A DNA stretch of 64,000 nucleotides from Acidimicrobiales bacterium mtb01 (GCA_004379135.1 NBNI01000007.1:1103501-1167500); one strand, 5' to 3'. Positions 7,204 through 15,437 are shown, counted from the stretch's first letter. The notes: generated by a model not told the origin, from the letters alone. Program-made: numbers and translations.

Positions 7204-9117
7204 GTGGCGGCGACACTGTGGACTCGCGAGCTTGCTATGGAGCTTCTGTCCAACCGCGGGCAGGAGCCGTCTCTCCCAACTCTGTCGCTCGTCGATGCGC
7301 TTGACGAAATGAACGAGTGGATCGGCGACCCACGCCCCTTCACGCGGCAGCACCTCCAGCCATGGCGCACGGCGGCCGCTGATATCGAGGCTGCGAGGTC
7401 ACGTTCCGGCGAGGCTGTTCGTCGTCTCGCCGAGCCGGAGGTGTCCAAGTTCGACGTCGAAGCCGCGATTCGTCGAGCACAAGCGAGCACCGATCGAACG
7501 ACGGACCTTGACGTACTGCGGTGCCTTCGAGGCGTCGTTGTGTCGGACGATGGCATACGGGGCCTCTGGACCGATCTCGTTCGCGCAGCGAAGGACCTCG
7601 CATGGGCGAGCGTCGAGGTTCGTCAGCGGGACCTTGTCCGCGTTCTGCAGGCGCGGGGCTGCGACGCGCGAACGCGCTTCCGCGTCATCGGAGGAATCCT
7701 CCAAGATCATTTGCTCGACGTCGACCATGCCCGACAGCTGCTTGGCAGGGCGACGTTCCTGAACAACATCGACCTTCCAAGCGCGATCGAGGCCGCGGCT
7801 GGATTGAACGAGGACGACCGCGTCGCTCTCGCGGCGGACTTCCTGTGCCTTCCGCTCCCTACATCGCACTACGTCGTGTGGCTGGCGATCGAACGAGCCT
7901 CTATGCCCCGAGTCGTGATGCCGATCGGGACTGGCTCTGTGACGCTGTACGACAGCCGCCTGATCGCCGAGGTACTGGGGGCAGAGCCCGACGCTCGTCG
8001 AAAGGATCTTCCGGCCGAACTTCTGTCGGCTGGTTCATACGCGGGCATGTTTCCAGCGGACCAGTTCACGCTCCTTGCTCGCGTCGACCTGGGCGTACGG
8101 CACGGATCATTCGTGGACCGCGACGCGAGGCTGCGACTGCTCACCTTGCTGGCTCCATCGAGCCGCTTCTATCCAGCGGACTGGAGTGTCCTTCCAGGAT
8201 CGGTTGTGTTTCGTGACGACATCGAGGCCAGCTACTCGGTGTTCGAAGATGTCGCTCAGACGAACTCCTCCCATCGGCTGGACGGCGTCGCAGACGGCTG
8301 GTTGACGCAAGGAGCGAGTGCTTTGGAGCCGCATCTCGCAGCGCAAGGCAGCGAGCAGCTAACGCGGCTCCTCAAGCTCGTCGAGTGGGACGCGGCTCAT
8401 CGTTCGGGAGACGCCATCACGCGCGTCCTGCTCTCCGTCCGGACGATCGAGACGATCGCCGCCTCCCATGTCGGCGACATGACGTGGCAGGAGCTGCTCA
8501 TGTCGTACCGGAGCGTGTTCACGTGGTCACAGCTGAAGTCAGAGCTCAGCTCGACGGCGTGGCACGCTCTCGTCGCCTACGACCGACATCCCGATGAGCG
8601 TTGCCGCACGCGGTTGCGGGAGATCCACCTCGAAGTGGTCAACTACAGGCGAAGCGAGATCGTCACGCGACTCGATGTTCTCGTGGATCGACTGCCGGAG
8701 ATCTGCGAGCTGTGGGACACCGATGAAGAATGGAGCTCGGGTGTGTTGGTCGAGCGCGCCGTTCGACACGAGCAGCTCGTCACACTTCAGCATCTTTGGA
8801 CCGATGCTGCTTCATTTCAAGCACGGATGGACGAGATTGAGGGCGACCTGGCACTCCGCGAGCGCAGGCTCGTGCGAGTGCGCAACGCGGCGCAACACGG
8901 CGGACCGATCCTTGATGAGTCAGTGCGGTCAATCGTCGACCTGGCTGACCGAGCGCGCCAGCAGATCATCGCCGACATGGTCGACGGCCTCGTGAAAGGC
9001 AGAGCGTGCTCGTCAACTCTCGACGGCGTCAGACGGCTCAGCGATCGCCGCCGGAGGATTCTCAGCACGACCAAGTCGCCAGTCTCGGCCTTGAGTGTGC
9101 CCGTTGAGTTCACGTAG
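7204..9117 (+). CDS. Unknown 637-residue protein with a HEPN-like RNAAQH motif
   Basis: I do not recognise the family over most of its length. It is soluble, mixed alpha/beta, without signal peptide or membrane segments. Near the C-terminus (residues 560-565) it carries RNAAQH followed by GG and a long helix (VRSIVDLADRARQQII). R-(N/D/H)-X3-H is the catalytic signature of HEPN RNases, and the flanking helices are compatible with that fold. The upstream part (residues 1-540) would be a sensor or adaptor. It is divergent from the excisionase-like and helicase genes, sharing a 131-nt control region, and lies next to the integrase. HEPN assignment is tentative, since the motif is short. Confidence 0.55.
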   Translation: MAATLWTRELAMELLSNRGQEPSLPTLSLVDALDEMNEWIGDPRPFTRQHLQPWRTAAADIEAARSRSGEAVRRLAEPEVSKFDVEAAIRRAQASTDRTTDLDVLRCLRGVVVSDDGIRGLWTDLVRAAKDLAWASVEVRQRDLVRVLQARGCDARTRFRVIGGILQDHLLDVDHARQLLGRATFLNNIDLPSAIEAAAGLNEDDRVALAADFLCLPLPTSHYVVWLAIERASMPRVVMPIGTGSVTLYDSRLIAEVLGAEPDARRKDLPAELLSAGSYAGMFPADQFTLLARVDLGVRHGSFVDRDARLRLLTLLAPSSRFYPADWSVLPGSVVFRDDIEASYSVFEDVAQTNSSHRLDGVADGWLTQGASALEPHLAAQGSEQLTRLLKLVEWDAAHRSGDAITRVLLSVRTIETIAASHVGDMTWQELLMSYRSVFTWSQLKSELSSTAWHALVAYDRHPDERCRTRLREIHLEVVNYRRSEIVTRLDVLVDRLPEICELWDTDEEWSSGVLVERAVRHEQLVTLQHLWTDAASFQARMDEIEGDLALRERRLVRVRNAAQHGGPILDESVRSIVDLADRARQQIIADMVDGLVKGRACSSTLDGVRRLSDRRRRILSTTKSPVSALSVPVEFT

Positions 9118-9169
9118 CGGAACCGACGTTCGGCAACCTGACTCGTCCCTCCGCTGGCCATCTGAGGAC

Positions 9170-10306
9170 CTATGTAGAACGGATTTTGGAGGCGACGACG
9201 CTTGCGGCGTCGCGGGCAATGGACGGCGTCACATGCGAGTAGAGGTCGAGCGTCACGCCAACCGTTGCGTGACCCAGTCGCTCGGAAACGACCTTCGGGT
9301 GGACGCCGGCCTTCAAGGCGACAGTCGCGTACGAGTGCCTGAGGTCGTGCAGCCGGATGCGCGGTAGGCCCGACCGATTCAACGCCTGCTGGAACTGACG
9401 TGACACGACATCAGGATGCAGTGAGTTGCCGACCTCGTCGGTGAACACATAGTCCTCGCTCGCGTTCCACGCGGGACCGAGGGCGAGACGCTCTGCAGCC
9501 TGCGCACGCCGGTGAGCGCGAAGGACGTCGAGCGTCCAGTCGTCGAGGAAGATCTGGCGTCGGCTTCGCGGCGTCTTCGGTGGGCCGGACACGACGGTCG
9601 ACGACCCTGCAGTCGTCAGGGTGTTCGCCACCGCCAGGTCGCCTGCGTCGAAGTCGACGTCTCGCCATCGAAGTCCGAGGACCTCTCCTCGCCGCATGCC
9701 AGTGGTTGCGAGCAACACGAACGCGGCGTAGAGCCGATCGCTCTCGACGCTGTCGAGGAACTCCCGGAGCTCCTTGGAACTCCATGTTGTGCGATCCGAG
9801 CGGGTCGGGGCCGGCGGACGGGCCGATGCAGCAGGGTTGCGCGTTACGAGCTCCAGCCGCTCCGCATCAGAGAGCGCCTTACGGAGTACGACGTGAGTGT
9901 TCCGGATCGTCTTCGCCGCCAGGCCACCCTCGGCGTCAGCCGATCCGAGGGAGTGGTAGAAGCGCTCGATCTGCAACGGCGTCAACGACTGAAGCTTGGC
10001 CATGCCCAGGCCGGTCTTGATGCGACCGATCGCTACGCCGTAGCTGTAGTACGTCGATGGGCGCAGTCGATCGCGCTGAAGTACGAGCCACTCATCGAGA
10101 AATGCGCCGACGGTCCGCTGGCTCCGCTGCGGAACGTTTCCTTCGAGGTGCGACTTCACGATCGCCTGCATCGCCAACTCGGCTTCGCGCTTCGTCCGGA
10201 ACCCCTGCTTCGACGCTTGGCGACGCTTGCCCGTGGCCGGGTCGGAGCCGAGGTCGATCCGATACCCCCAACCCCCGTCGTGACGTCTCACCGATCCACG
10301 AGCCAT
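9170..10306 (-). CDS. Tyrosine-recombinase integrase
   Basis: A 378-residue phage/ICE-type integrase that catalyses site-specific recombination between attP and attB. The N-terminal arm-binding part (MARGSVRRHDGGWGYRIDLG) and SAM-like core-binding domain (about 60-160) precede the catalytic domain with TGMRRGEVLGLRW (first Arg), LHDLRHSYAT (His-x-x-Arg), GHATVGVT (second His) and the nucleophile Tyr in LDLYSHV. All catalytic residues are present, so the enzyme is probably active. It lies 101 nt from the 3' end of a tRNA-Leu gene, the usual position relative to its attachment site. Confidence 0.93.
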   Translation of the reverse strand: MARGSVRRHDGGWGYRIDLGSDPATGKRRQASKQGFRTKREAELAMQAIVKSHLEGNVPQRSQRTVGAFLDEWLVLQRDRLRPSTYYSYGVAIGRIKTGLGMAKLQSLTPLQIERFYHSLGSADAEGGLAAKTIRNTHVVLRKALSDAERLELVTRNPAASARPPAPTRSDRTTWSSKELREFLDSVESDRLYAAFVLLATTGMRRGEVLGLRWRDVDFDAGDLAVANTLTTAGSSTVVSGPPKTPRSRRQIFLDDWTLDVLRAHRRAQAAERLALGPAWNASEDYVFTDEVGNSLHPDVVSRQFQQALNRSGLPRIRLHDLRHSYATVALKAGVHPKVVSERLGHATVGVTLDLYSHVTPSIARDAASVVASKIRST

Positions 10307-10312
10307 GACGTC

Positions 10313-10318
10313 ACCGTA
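10313..10318 (-). promoter_or_regulatory. -10 box (TACGGT) for the integrase gene
   Basis: Read on the minus strand, TACGGT ends 6 nt before ATG 10306, the spacing seen at many starts here. Confidence 0.45.
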
Positions 10319-10407
10319 GCAACTCTGTGCAGGATCTGTGCAGGATTGGCCTCCAGGCGGGCCGAGGTGATTTCACCTCCGACACTATTCAACCTGCTCA
10401 GAGTATG

Positions 10408-10491
10408 TGCCCGGGGAGGGGCTCGAACCCTCACGGAGTCTCCTCCAGGGGGGTTTAAGCCCCCCGCGTCTGCCAATTCCGCCACCCGGGC
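10408..10491 (-). tRNA. tRNA-Leu (anticodon UAA)
   Basis: The 84-nt gene folds as a class II tRNA: acceptor stem GCCCGGG pairs with CCCGGGC, the anticodon stem is GGGGG/CCCCC with loop CTTAAAC (anticodon TAA at 10455-10457), there is a long variable arm (GGAGGAGACTCC region), and the T arm carries GGTTCGAGCC. No CCA is encoded. It is the probable attB for the neighbouring integrase. Confidence 0.95.
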
Positions 10492-10511
10492 GACGAAGGC
10501 AGGCTACGGAC

Positions 10512-10853
10512 TCAGGCAACACGACGAGCCGACGTGCGCGGTGCCACCGAGACGACGATCGAGTGCACCACGTCCCACAACTCGCGTCGCAATCGATCGG
10601 CGATCGGCGGGGTGAGGCGATTGGCCACCACGACACCGTCGATCATGTCGGCCACCACCGCGACGAGCGGCCGACCCGAGAGGCGAACCGCGACCGTGAC
10701 CGAGTCGCCGATACGGCGCAGCGAACGATCGACTCCGACCAGACGCGGCGGGCAGCGAAACCCAGGCACCACCAGCCCGCGAACCGCGGTGGCCTGCGCC
10801 AGAACCCGCGCGGCGTGTGCGAAATCGAGAGTGGTGGCCGGTGCGCTTTCCAT
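10512..10853 (-). CDS. Hypothetical 113-residue protein
   Basis: I do not recognise the family. The protein has no signal peptide or membrane helix. Its centre reads like a small alpha/beta domain (GVDRSLRRIGDSVTVAVRL, then PLVAVVADMIDGVVVANRL). It begins with ATG 10853 and ends 20 nt upstream of tRNA-Leu, with which it is codirectional. It is divergent from the RecB-like nuclease gene with a 53-nt gap. The composition matches the chromosomal genes to its right rather than the accessory region. Confidence 0.5.
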   Translation of the reverse strand: MESAPATTLDFAHAARVLAQATAVRGLVVPGFRCPPRLVGVDRSLRRIGDSVTVAVRLSGRPLVAVVADMIDGVVVANRLTPPIADRLRRELWDVVHSIVVSVAPRTSARRVA

Positions 10854-10893
10854 GGAGAGTCGAGCCTGCCAAGGGGGTGTGGCACCCCACCGC

Positions 10894-10899
10894 TACGGT
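10894..10899 (+). promoter_or_regulatory. -10 box (TACGGT) for the RecB-like nuclease gene
   Basis: TACGGT ends 7 nt before ATG 10907, implying a leaderless transcript and excluding the longer in-frame start upstream. Confidence 0.5.
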
Positions 10900-10906
10900 C
10901 GTGCCC

Positions 10907-11854
10907 ATGACCGAATCGGGTCCGGCCTACACCCCCGCCCAGCAGCGGGTCATCGACGTCATCGGACGCAGCGCCGGCCGGGCCGACCTTCCCGACTCGC
11001 TGGCCACCGAACTTCGCGCCGAACTCGACGACGCGCTGAAGCCGGTGGTCGACCTGCTCCCCGATGGCAAGTCGTACGAGAACCGCTTCTTCCTCAACAA
11101 GAACGCGCTCTCCAACGTCCATTCGTGCGAGGCCTACTTCGTGGGCGGTCAAGGCGAATTCGAATGGAACATCGCCAACTCGCGCGGCACGATCGTGCAC
11201 AAAGCGGTGGAGGTGTCGGCCCACACGCGCGGCGACATCTTCCCGAGCGATCTGATCGAAGAGACCATCGCTCGTCTGTCCAACGACTCGTCCAAGAGCA
11301 TCTCCGAATTCCTGGTCACGCTCGACGAATTCGGCCGGGCCGAACTCGTCGCCGAATGCAGTTCGCTGCTCACCCGATTCTTCGAGGGTTTTCCCGCCAT
11401 CAAGAAGCAGTGGCATCCGCAAACCGAATCGGCCATGACACTCAACCTGGCCAACAATCGGGTTCGCGTCCAGGGCAAGGTCGATCTCGCCCTCGGGAAG
11501 CCGCCCGACAAGGTCATCATCGATCTGAAGACGGGCAACGCGTTCGGCGCTCATCGCGACGATTTGCGCCTCTACGCGCTCATCGATCTGCTGGCCATCG
11601 GCAACGCGCCGCGCAAGGTGGCCAGCTACTACATCGACTCGGCCGAGATCCACGCCGAGGACATCACCGAAGGCACGCTGCGCGCGGCTTGCCGACGCCT
11701 GGCCGTCGGACTCGTTCGGGCGATCGAATTGAAACTGGGCAACGCCGAACCCGTGCGGCGACCGGGAAACAACTGTCGCTGGTGCACGTTGCTCGATTCG
11801 TGCGATGAGGGCCAGGCCCACATCGCCCAACGAAACGAAGAAGACGGCTGGTAG
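10907..11854 (+). CDS. Stand-alone RecB/AddB-type PD-(D/E)XK nuclease with four Fe-S-type cysteines
   Basis: A 315-residue protein of the PD-(D/E)XK family seen in RecB, AddB and Cas4. The active site is visible as VQGKVDLALG ... VIIDLKTG (Asp, Asp and Lys) followed by a Tyr-containing helix (DDLRLYAL). One cysteine lies early (VHSCEAYF, about residue 72) and three at the end (CRWCTLLDSC), the arrangement that binds a 4Fe-4S cluster in AddB and Cas4. No helicase domain is attached. It probably acts in DNA end processing or repair. The ATG at 10907 follows the -10 box directly. It converges on the VOC gene with one nucleotide between stops. Confidence 0.8.
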   Translation: MTESGPAYTPAQQRVIDVIGRSAGRADLPDSLATELRAELDDALKPVVDLLPDGKSYENRFFLNKNALSNVHSCEAYFVGGQGEFEWNIANSRGTIVHKAVEVSAHTRGDIFPSDLIEETIARLSNDSSKSISEFLVTLDEFGRAELVAECSSLLTRFFEGFPAIKKQWHPQTESAMTLNLANNRVRVQGKVDLALGKPPDKVIIDLKTGNAFGAHRDDLRLYALIDLLAIGNAPRKVASYYIDSAEIHAEDITEGTLRAACRRLAVGLVRAIELKLGNAEPVRRPGNNCRWCTLLDSCDEGQAHIAQRNEEDGW

Positions 11855-11855
11855 A

Positions 11856-12473
11856 TCAGCGCGCGGTCGTGTGGGGCGACATGATCGCCACCGCGGTGCC
11901 GAGTCCGACATCGCTCTTCACCGTGGCGATGCGTCGTCCCGGCTGAACCGCGTCCCGCGAGGGTCCCACCACATCGGGACCCCACGACGCCACGGTGGCC
12001 TCGAGGTCGTTCACGATGAGAACGACACCCCATAGATCGGCCGGACGATCGGCGGGCAGATCGGGACGCTCGACGACCTCGATGATCGACGAGCCTGCCC
12101 GGTGGAAACCCTGCCGCACACCGCCGCCGGCATCGCGGATCCGCTTCAGCGGCAACCCGGTGGCCGCCGTGATGGCGCCGCAGGTTCGATCGAGCGACGG
12201 TGTCATCACCACCACCTGGTCGACGCCGATGACGCCACAGGGATGCGGATAACCGACGACCGAGTCGGCCTCGCCGGTGTGGATGCCGTCGATCGACGCG
12301 GACGACGACTGGAGGAACGACCATCCCACGAGACCGCGGCGATCGCCGTGTGCTTCCACAAACGACACGCGAACGTGGTCGATCAGAACCGAATCGGGTG
12401 ACGAAGAGGAGAAACCCAGCCGCTGCCACGCGGCGAACGATGAAGCGAGTCGAAGTTCGGTGAGCAGGATCAG
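11856..12473 (-). CDS. VOC (glyoxalase-like) domain protein, probable CTG start
   Basis: A roughly 205-residue protein of the vicinal-oxygen-chelate superfamily with two beta-alpha-beta-beta-beta halves: LASSFAAWQRLGF ... HVRVSFVEA in the first and IGVDQVVVMTPSLDRTCGAI ... LWGVVLIVNDLEATVASW in the second. Such proteins bind a metal and act in glyoxalase, dioxygenase or resistance reactions; the substrate is unknown. The conserved first strand (LTELRLASSF) is preceded by no ATG, GTG or TTG. The frame can start at CTG 12473, which overlaps the bL37 stop codon as CTGA, so translation is probably coupled to it. Confidence 0.65.
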   Translation of the reverse strand: MILLTELRLASSFAAWQRLGFSSSSPDSVLIDHVRVSFVEAHGDRRGLVGWSFLQSSSASIDGIHTGEADSVVGYPHPCGVIGVDQVVVMTPSLDRTCGAITAATGLPLKRIRDAGGGVRQGFHRAGSSIIEVVERPDLPADRPADLWGVVLIVNDLEATVASWGPDVVGPSRDAVQPGRRIATVKSDVGLGTAVAIMSPHTTAR

Positions 12474-12556
12474 CCGCGACCCATGTTGGGACGCTTGCCG
12501 TGATTGGCCTTCGACCGACGGAGCCGTGCCTTGCGCTTCTTGGTCTTCTTCGACAT
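12470..12556 (-). CDS. Small ribosomal protein bL37-like (28 residues)
   Basis: A 28-residue, very basic peptide starting MSKKTKKRKARLRRSK and ending ANHGKRPNMGRG. The ANHGKRPN ending is what I recall from the tiny actinobacterial large-subunit protein bL37; the length also fits (about 24 residues in mycobacteria). The name is from memory of the family and needs a search. ATG 12556 has no strong ribosome site and lies 12 nt after the MPVTG protein gene, so it may be translated as part of that mRNA. Its stop overlaps the CTG start of the VOC gene. Confidence 0.75.
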   Translation of the reverse strand: MSKKTKKRKARLRRSKANHGKRPNMGRG

Positions 12557-12568
12557 AGGGACGAAACC

Positions 12569-13072
12569 CTACCGTGCGGATCGCTCGACGCCTCGCCGGC
12601 GACCCCGTCCGACGAGGACCCCGACCCCCACGGCCAGGACGACCAGGCCGCCGATGGCCGCGGCCTCGCCCCGCCCGGTGACCGGCATCACCGCAGGTGA
12701 CAACGGCCGCTCGACCACCGCCGACACCACATCGGGTTCGGCCTGCGCATCGCACACCGCCGACGGACTCTCGGTGGAGAACACCACCCCCACCGAACCG
12801 ACCGGCAGCATGATGGACACCCGGCCATCGTCGTCGGTGAGGAGAACCTCGGGCGGCGTGGCGGGTGCTCCTCCGGCCATGGTGAACGACGCGTACACCT
12901 GATGTCCGGCCAGCGGTTCGCTCCCGTCGTGGAGGAACGCCGTGGCCGACACTTCGAGACCCGACTCGGGACTCGCCGCAAGATCGGTGGAGAGCGAACC
13001 GTCGATCGAGTAGGGCACGCACACCGGAACCGCGGCGTGCGGCGCGCTGAGGTTTGAGTGCGAACCGAACAT
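12569..13072 (-). CDS. Putative surface protein with MPVTG-type C-terminal anchor
   Basis: A protein of about 167 residues from ATG 13072. Its C-terminus has the three-part layout of a sortase signal: MPVTG, a hydrophobic stretch (AAIGGLVVLAVGVGVLVG) and a basic tail (RGRRRG). The preceding domain is beta-rich (FLHDGSEPLAGHQVYASFTM ... VLLTDDDGRVSIMLPVG), like an Ig- or carboxypeptidase-regulatory-like fold with an Asp-rich turn. No signal peptide is visible from this start, so the true N-terminus may lie elsewhere or export may be signal-free. A sortase gene is not in the window. The start region is divergent from ychF. Confidence 0.5.
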   Translation of the reverse strand: MFGSHSNLSAPHAAVPVCVPYSIDGSLSTDLAASPESGLEVSATAFLHDGSEPLAGHQVYASFTMAGGAPATPPEVLLTDDDGRVSIMLPVGSVGVVFSTESPSAVCDAQAEPDVVSAVVERPLSPAVMPVTGRGEAAAIGGLVVLAVGVGVLVGRGRRRGVERSAR

Positions 13073-13111
13073 GGCTCGATGTGGGGCCGACCCCGTCGCA
13101 GGGGCGACGGA

Positions 13112-13117
13112 TAGCCT
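13112..13117 (+). promoter_or_regulatory. -10 box (TAGCCT) for ychF
   Basis: TAGCCT ends 10 nt before ATG 13128, so the mRNA would have at most a few nucleotides of leader. Confidence 0.45.
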
Positions 13118-13127
13118 CGGACACTTC

Positions 13128-14216
13128 ATGGAACGTTTCGGTCTCGTCGGCCTCCCGAATGCGGGCAAGAGTTCTCTCTACAACGCTCTCACCGGCGGCG
13201 GTGCCCTGGCGGCGCCCTACGCGTTCGCGACCAAGGACCCCAACATCGGCGTGGCGAAGGTTCCCGACGATCGCCTCGATCGCCTCGCCGCCATGTCCAA
13301 GAGCAAGAACGTTGTGCACGCCGCGGTTCAAGTGGTCGATATCGGCGGCCTGGTGGAAGGCGCCAGCAAGGGCGAGGGCCTGGGCAACAAGTTCTTGGCC
13401 AACATCCGCGAAGTCGACGCGATCGTGCTCGTTCTGCGGGCGTTCGTCGACGACGACGTGCCCGGTCCGTCCGACCCGATCGAACACCTCCGCGTGGTGG
13501 AGATCGAACTCGCTCTGGCCGACCTCGAGACCGTCGAGAAGCGTCTCGGCCAGGCGCAGCGTCAGGCCAAACTCGATCGCAACCTGATCCCCGAAGTCGA
13601 GGCCCTCGAAGCCGCGCAGGCATCTCTCAGCGACGGCCGCCCTCTGTACCGAGCCGGCCTCAAGGCCGAGTACCGCGAGGCCCTCGCACCGCACTTCCTT
13701 CTCACCAACCGACGCGTCCTCGCGGTGGCCAACGTGGGCGAGAACGAACTCGACACCATTCCGGCCATCGAGGCTCGTCTGGCCGCCGAGTTCAACGACG
13801 CGGGCGACAACGTGGAAGTGATCGGCATGTGCGTGCAACTCGAAGCCGAAGCGGCCGCCATCGACGATCCGGTCGAGCGGGCCGGCGTGCTCGAAGGTTT
13901 CGGACTCGGCGAAGGCGCGTTGTTCCGCATGGTCCGCTCGGCGTATCACCTGCTCGGTCTGCGCACGTTCTTCACCACTGGTGAGAAGGAGTCGCGCGCC
14001 TGGACCTTCCGAGCCGGATCGAGCGCGCCGGAGTGCGCCGGCCGGATCCACTCCGACTTCCAGCGCGGATTCATCAAGGCCGAGGTCATCCACTGGGACG
14101 AACTGCTCGAACTCGGATCGTGGACCAAGGCCAAGGAAGTCGGCAAGATCAGGGTGGAAGGCAAGGAATACCATCCGACCGACGGCGACGTGATGGAGTT
14201 CCGGTTCAACGTGTGA
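13128..14216 (+). CDS. ychF: Redox-regulated/ribosome-binding ATPase YchF (Obg family)
   Basis: A 362-residue cytosolic P-loop NTPase that binds ribosomes and prefers ATP over GTP. Motifs in order: G1 [10 protein letters not shown] (residues 7-16), the G3 DIGG motif in [11 protein letters not shown], the coiled-coil insertion (about 130-200), and the C-terminal TGS domain with [31 protein letters not shown] and the terminal [20 protein letters not shown]. Length equals the family norm. ATG 13128 fits the GTPase N-terminus ([10 protein letters not shown]) and the -10 box; a longer frame upstream adds only non-conserved residues. It is followed by the DUF192 gene after 31 nt. Confidence 0.95.
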   Translation: MERFGLVGLPNAGKSSLYNALTGGGALAAPYAFATKDPNIGVAKVPDDRLDRLAAMSKSKNVVHAAVQVVDIGGLVEGASKGEGLGNKFLANIREVDAIVLVLRAFVDDDVPGPSDPIEHLRVVEIELALADLETVEKRLGQAQRQAKLDRNLIPEVEALEAAQASLSDGRPLYRAGLKAEYREALAPHFLLTNRRVLAVANVGENELDTIPAIEARLAAEFNDAGDNVEVIGMCVQLEAEAAAIDDPVERAGVLEGFGLGEGALFRMVRSAYHLLGLRTFFTTGEKESRAWTFRAGSSAPECAGRIHSDFQRGFIKAEVIHWDELLELGSWTKAKEVGKIRVEGKEYHPTDGDVMEFRFNV

Positions 14217-14247
14217 CCGGCTCGGGCTCGTCGTCGAATCGCCGATC

Positions 14248-14607
14248 ATGACCGAACCTGCAACGACCGCCGAAGCCTGGCTGATGTGCGATGGCCGGGT
14301 GCTGGCCAGCGCCGAGATCGCCGCGACACGAAGCCGGCGGCGGCGCGGGCTCATCGGTCGACGCGGCTTGTCGGGTGCGCTCGTCCTCGCACCCTGTTCG
14401 TGGGTGCACACGGTCGGCATGTCGTTCGCACTCGATGTCGCGTACCTCGACCGCGATGGCGTGGTGATCAAGACGGTGCAGATGGATCGATTCCGCGTCG
14501 GTGCACCGGTCCCCCGAGCGCGTTCGGTCGTCGAGGCCGAACGCGGCGCGTTCGCGCGCTGGGGTCTGCGAGTCGGCGACCGTCTCGAGATCCGCGAGCC
14601 GTCGTGA
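14248..14607 (+). CDS. DUF192 family protein
   Basis: A 119-residue member of the DUF192 (COG1430) family of small beta-barrel proteins of unknown function. The family core is visible: R-R-R-GLIGRRGLSGALVLAP, then CSWVHTVGMSFALDVAYLDRDG and a C-terminal VVEAERGAFARWGLRVGD. There is no signal peptide, unlike many members. Its stop overlaps the GTG start of rsmI (GTGA), so the two genes are coupled. Confidence 0.8.
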   Translation: MTEPATTAEAWLMCDGRVLASAEIAATRSRRRRGLIGRRGLSGALVLAPCSWVHTVGMSFALDVAYLDRDGVVIKTVQMDRFRVGAPVPRARSVVEAERGAFARWGLRVGDRLEIREPS

Positions 14608-15437
14608 GTCGACTCGTTCTCGTCGCCACTCCCCTCGGCAATCTCGGCGACCTCGCGCCCCGTGCCATCGAGGAACTGCGGGCGGTCGGACTCGTGTGCT
14701 GCGAGGACACCCGTCGCACCGGGTTGCTCCTCAACAACCTCGGCATCGATGCGACGCTCATGCGCCTCGACGAGCACACCGAAGTCGCATCCATTCGACG
14801 GGTGATCGATGCCCTCGACGAAGGCCGTGACGTCGCACTCGTCTCGGACGCCGGCACCCCGGCCATCAGCGATCCGGGTGAACGACTGGTCGCCGCGGTG
14901 GCCGAAACCGGGCACGCGATCACCGCGGTGCCCGGACCGTCGGCGGTGGTGATGGCCGTGACGCTGAGTGGGCTCCCCACGAGTCGTTTCGTGTTCGAGG
15001 GTTTCCTGCCCCGATCGGGTCGTGAACGCGATGCTCGCGTCGCCGACATCGCGCGCGAGAGTCGAACGTCGGTCGTCTACGAGGCTCCGCACCGCATCGC
15101 ACGCACCCTCGACGACTTGGCGAAGGCGTGCGGCCACGACCGACGCGGCGCGATCTGCCGCGAACTCACCAAGGTGCACGAGGAGGTCCGTCGCGGGTCG
15201 CTGCGCGAACTGATCGATGGTCTCGGCGAGCCGAGGGGCGAGTACGTGATCGTGCTGGGCGGAGTCGCGGATTCGGCGGCTGCGACCGAGACCGACATCG
15301 ATGAAGCACTTCGTGACGAACTCGCGGCCGGCTCCTCGGTGCGCGACGCGGCCGACGCGGTGTCGTCGCGACTCGGCGTGTCGCGCAAGGTGGCGTACGA
15401 CCGCGCCCTCGCACTCCGAAACGCACCCCGCGACTGA
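14604..15437 (+). CDS. rsmI: 16S rRNA (cytidine1402-2'-O)-methyltransferase RsmI
   Basis: A 277-residue tetrapyrrole-methylase-fold enzyme that methylates the 2'-O of C1402 in 16S rRNA with S-adenosylmethionine. Signature segments: LVLVATPLGNLGDLAPRAIE, VCCEDTRRTGLLL, VALVSDAGTPAISDPGERLV and VPGPSAVVMAVTLSGLP, plus FEGFLPR. The C-terminal extension (about 235-277) is the small winged-helix-like part that follows in many RsmI proteins. GTG 14604 overlaps the previous stop as GTGA. The family length is normal. Confidence 0.93.
   Translation: MSRLVLVATPLGNLGDLAPRAIEELRAVGLVCCEDTRRTGLLLNNLGIDATLMRLDEHTEVASIRRVIDALDEGRDVALVSDAGTPAISDPGERLVAAVAETGHAITAVPGPSAVVMAVTLSGLPTSRFVFEGFLPRSGRERDARVADIARESRTSVVYEAPHRIARTLDDLAKACGHDRRGAICRELTKVHEEVRRGSLRELIDGLGEPRGEYVIVLGGVADSAAATETDIDEALRDELAAGSSVRDAADAVSSRLGVSRKVAYDRALALRNAPRD

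Larger units (their letters stand above)
3738..10408. mobile_element. Right-hand part of an element integrated at tRNA-Leu (left end not found)
   Basis: The integrase gene abuts the 3' end of tRNA-Leu and an excisionase-like gene is nearby, which is the normal right end of an integrative element or genomic island. I found no second copy of the tRNA 3' end between 1 and 10400, so the left attachment site is either beyond the window or too short to see. The left limit given is the left end of the accessory helicase gene and is only a minimum; the Tad-like operon may also belong to it. Confidence 0.5.
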
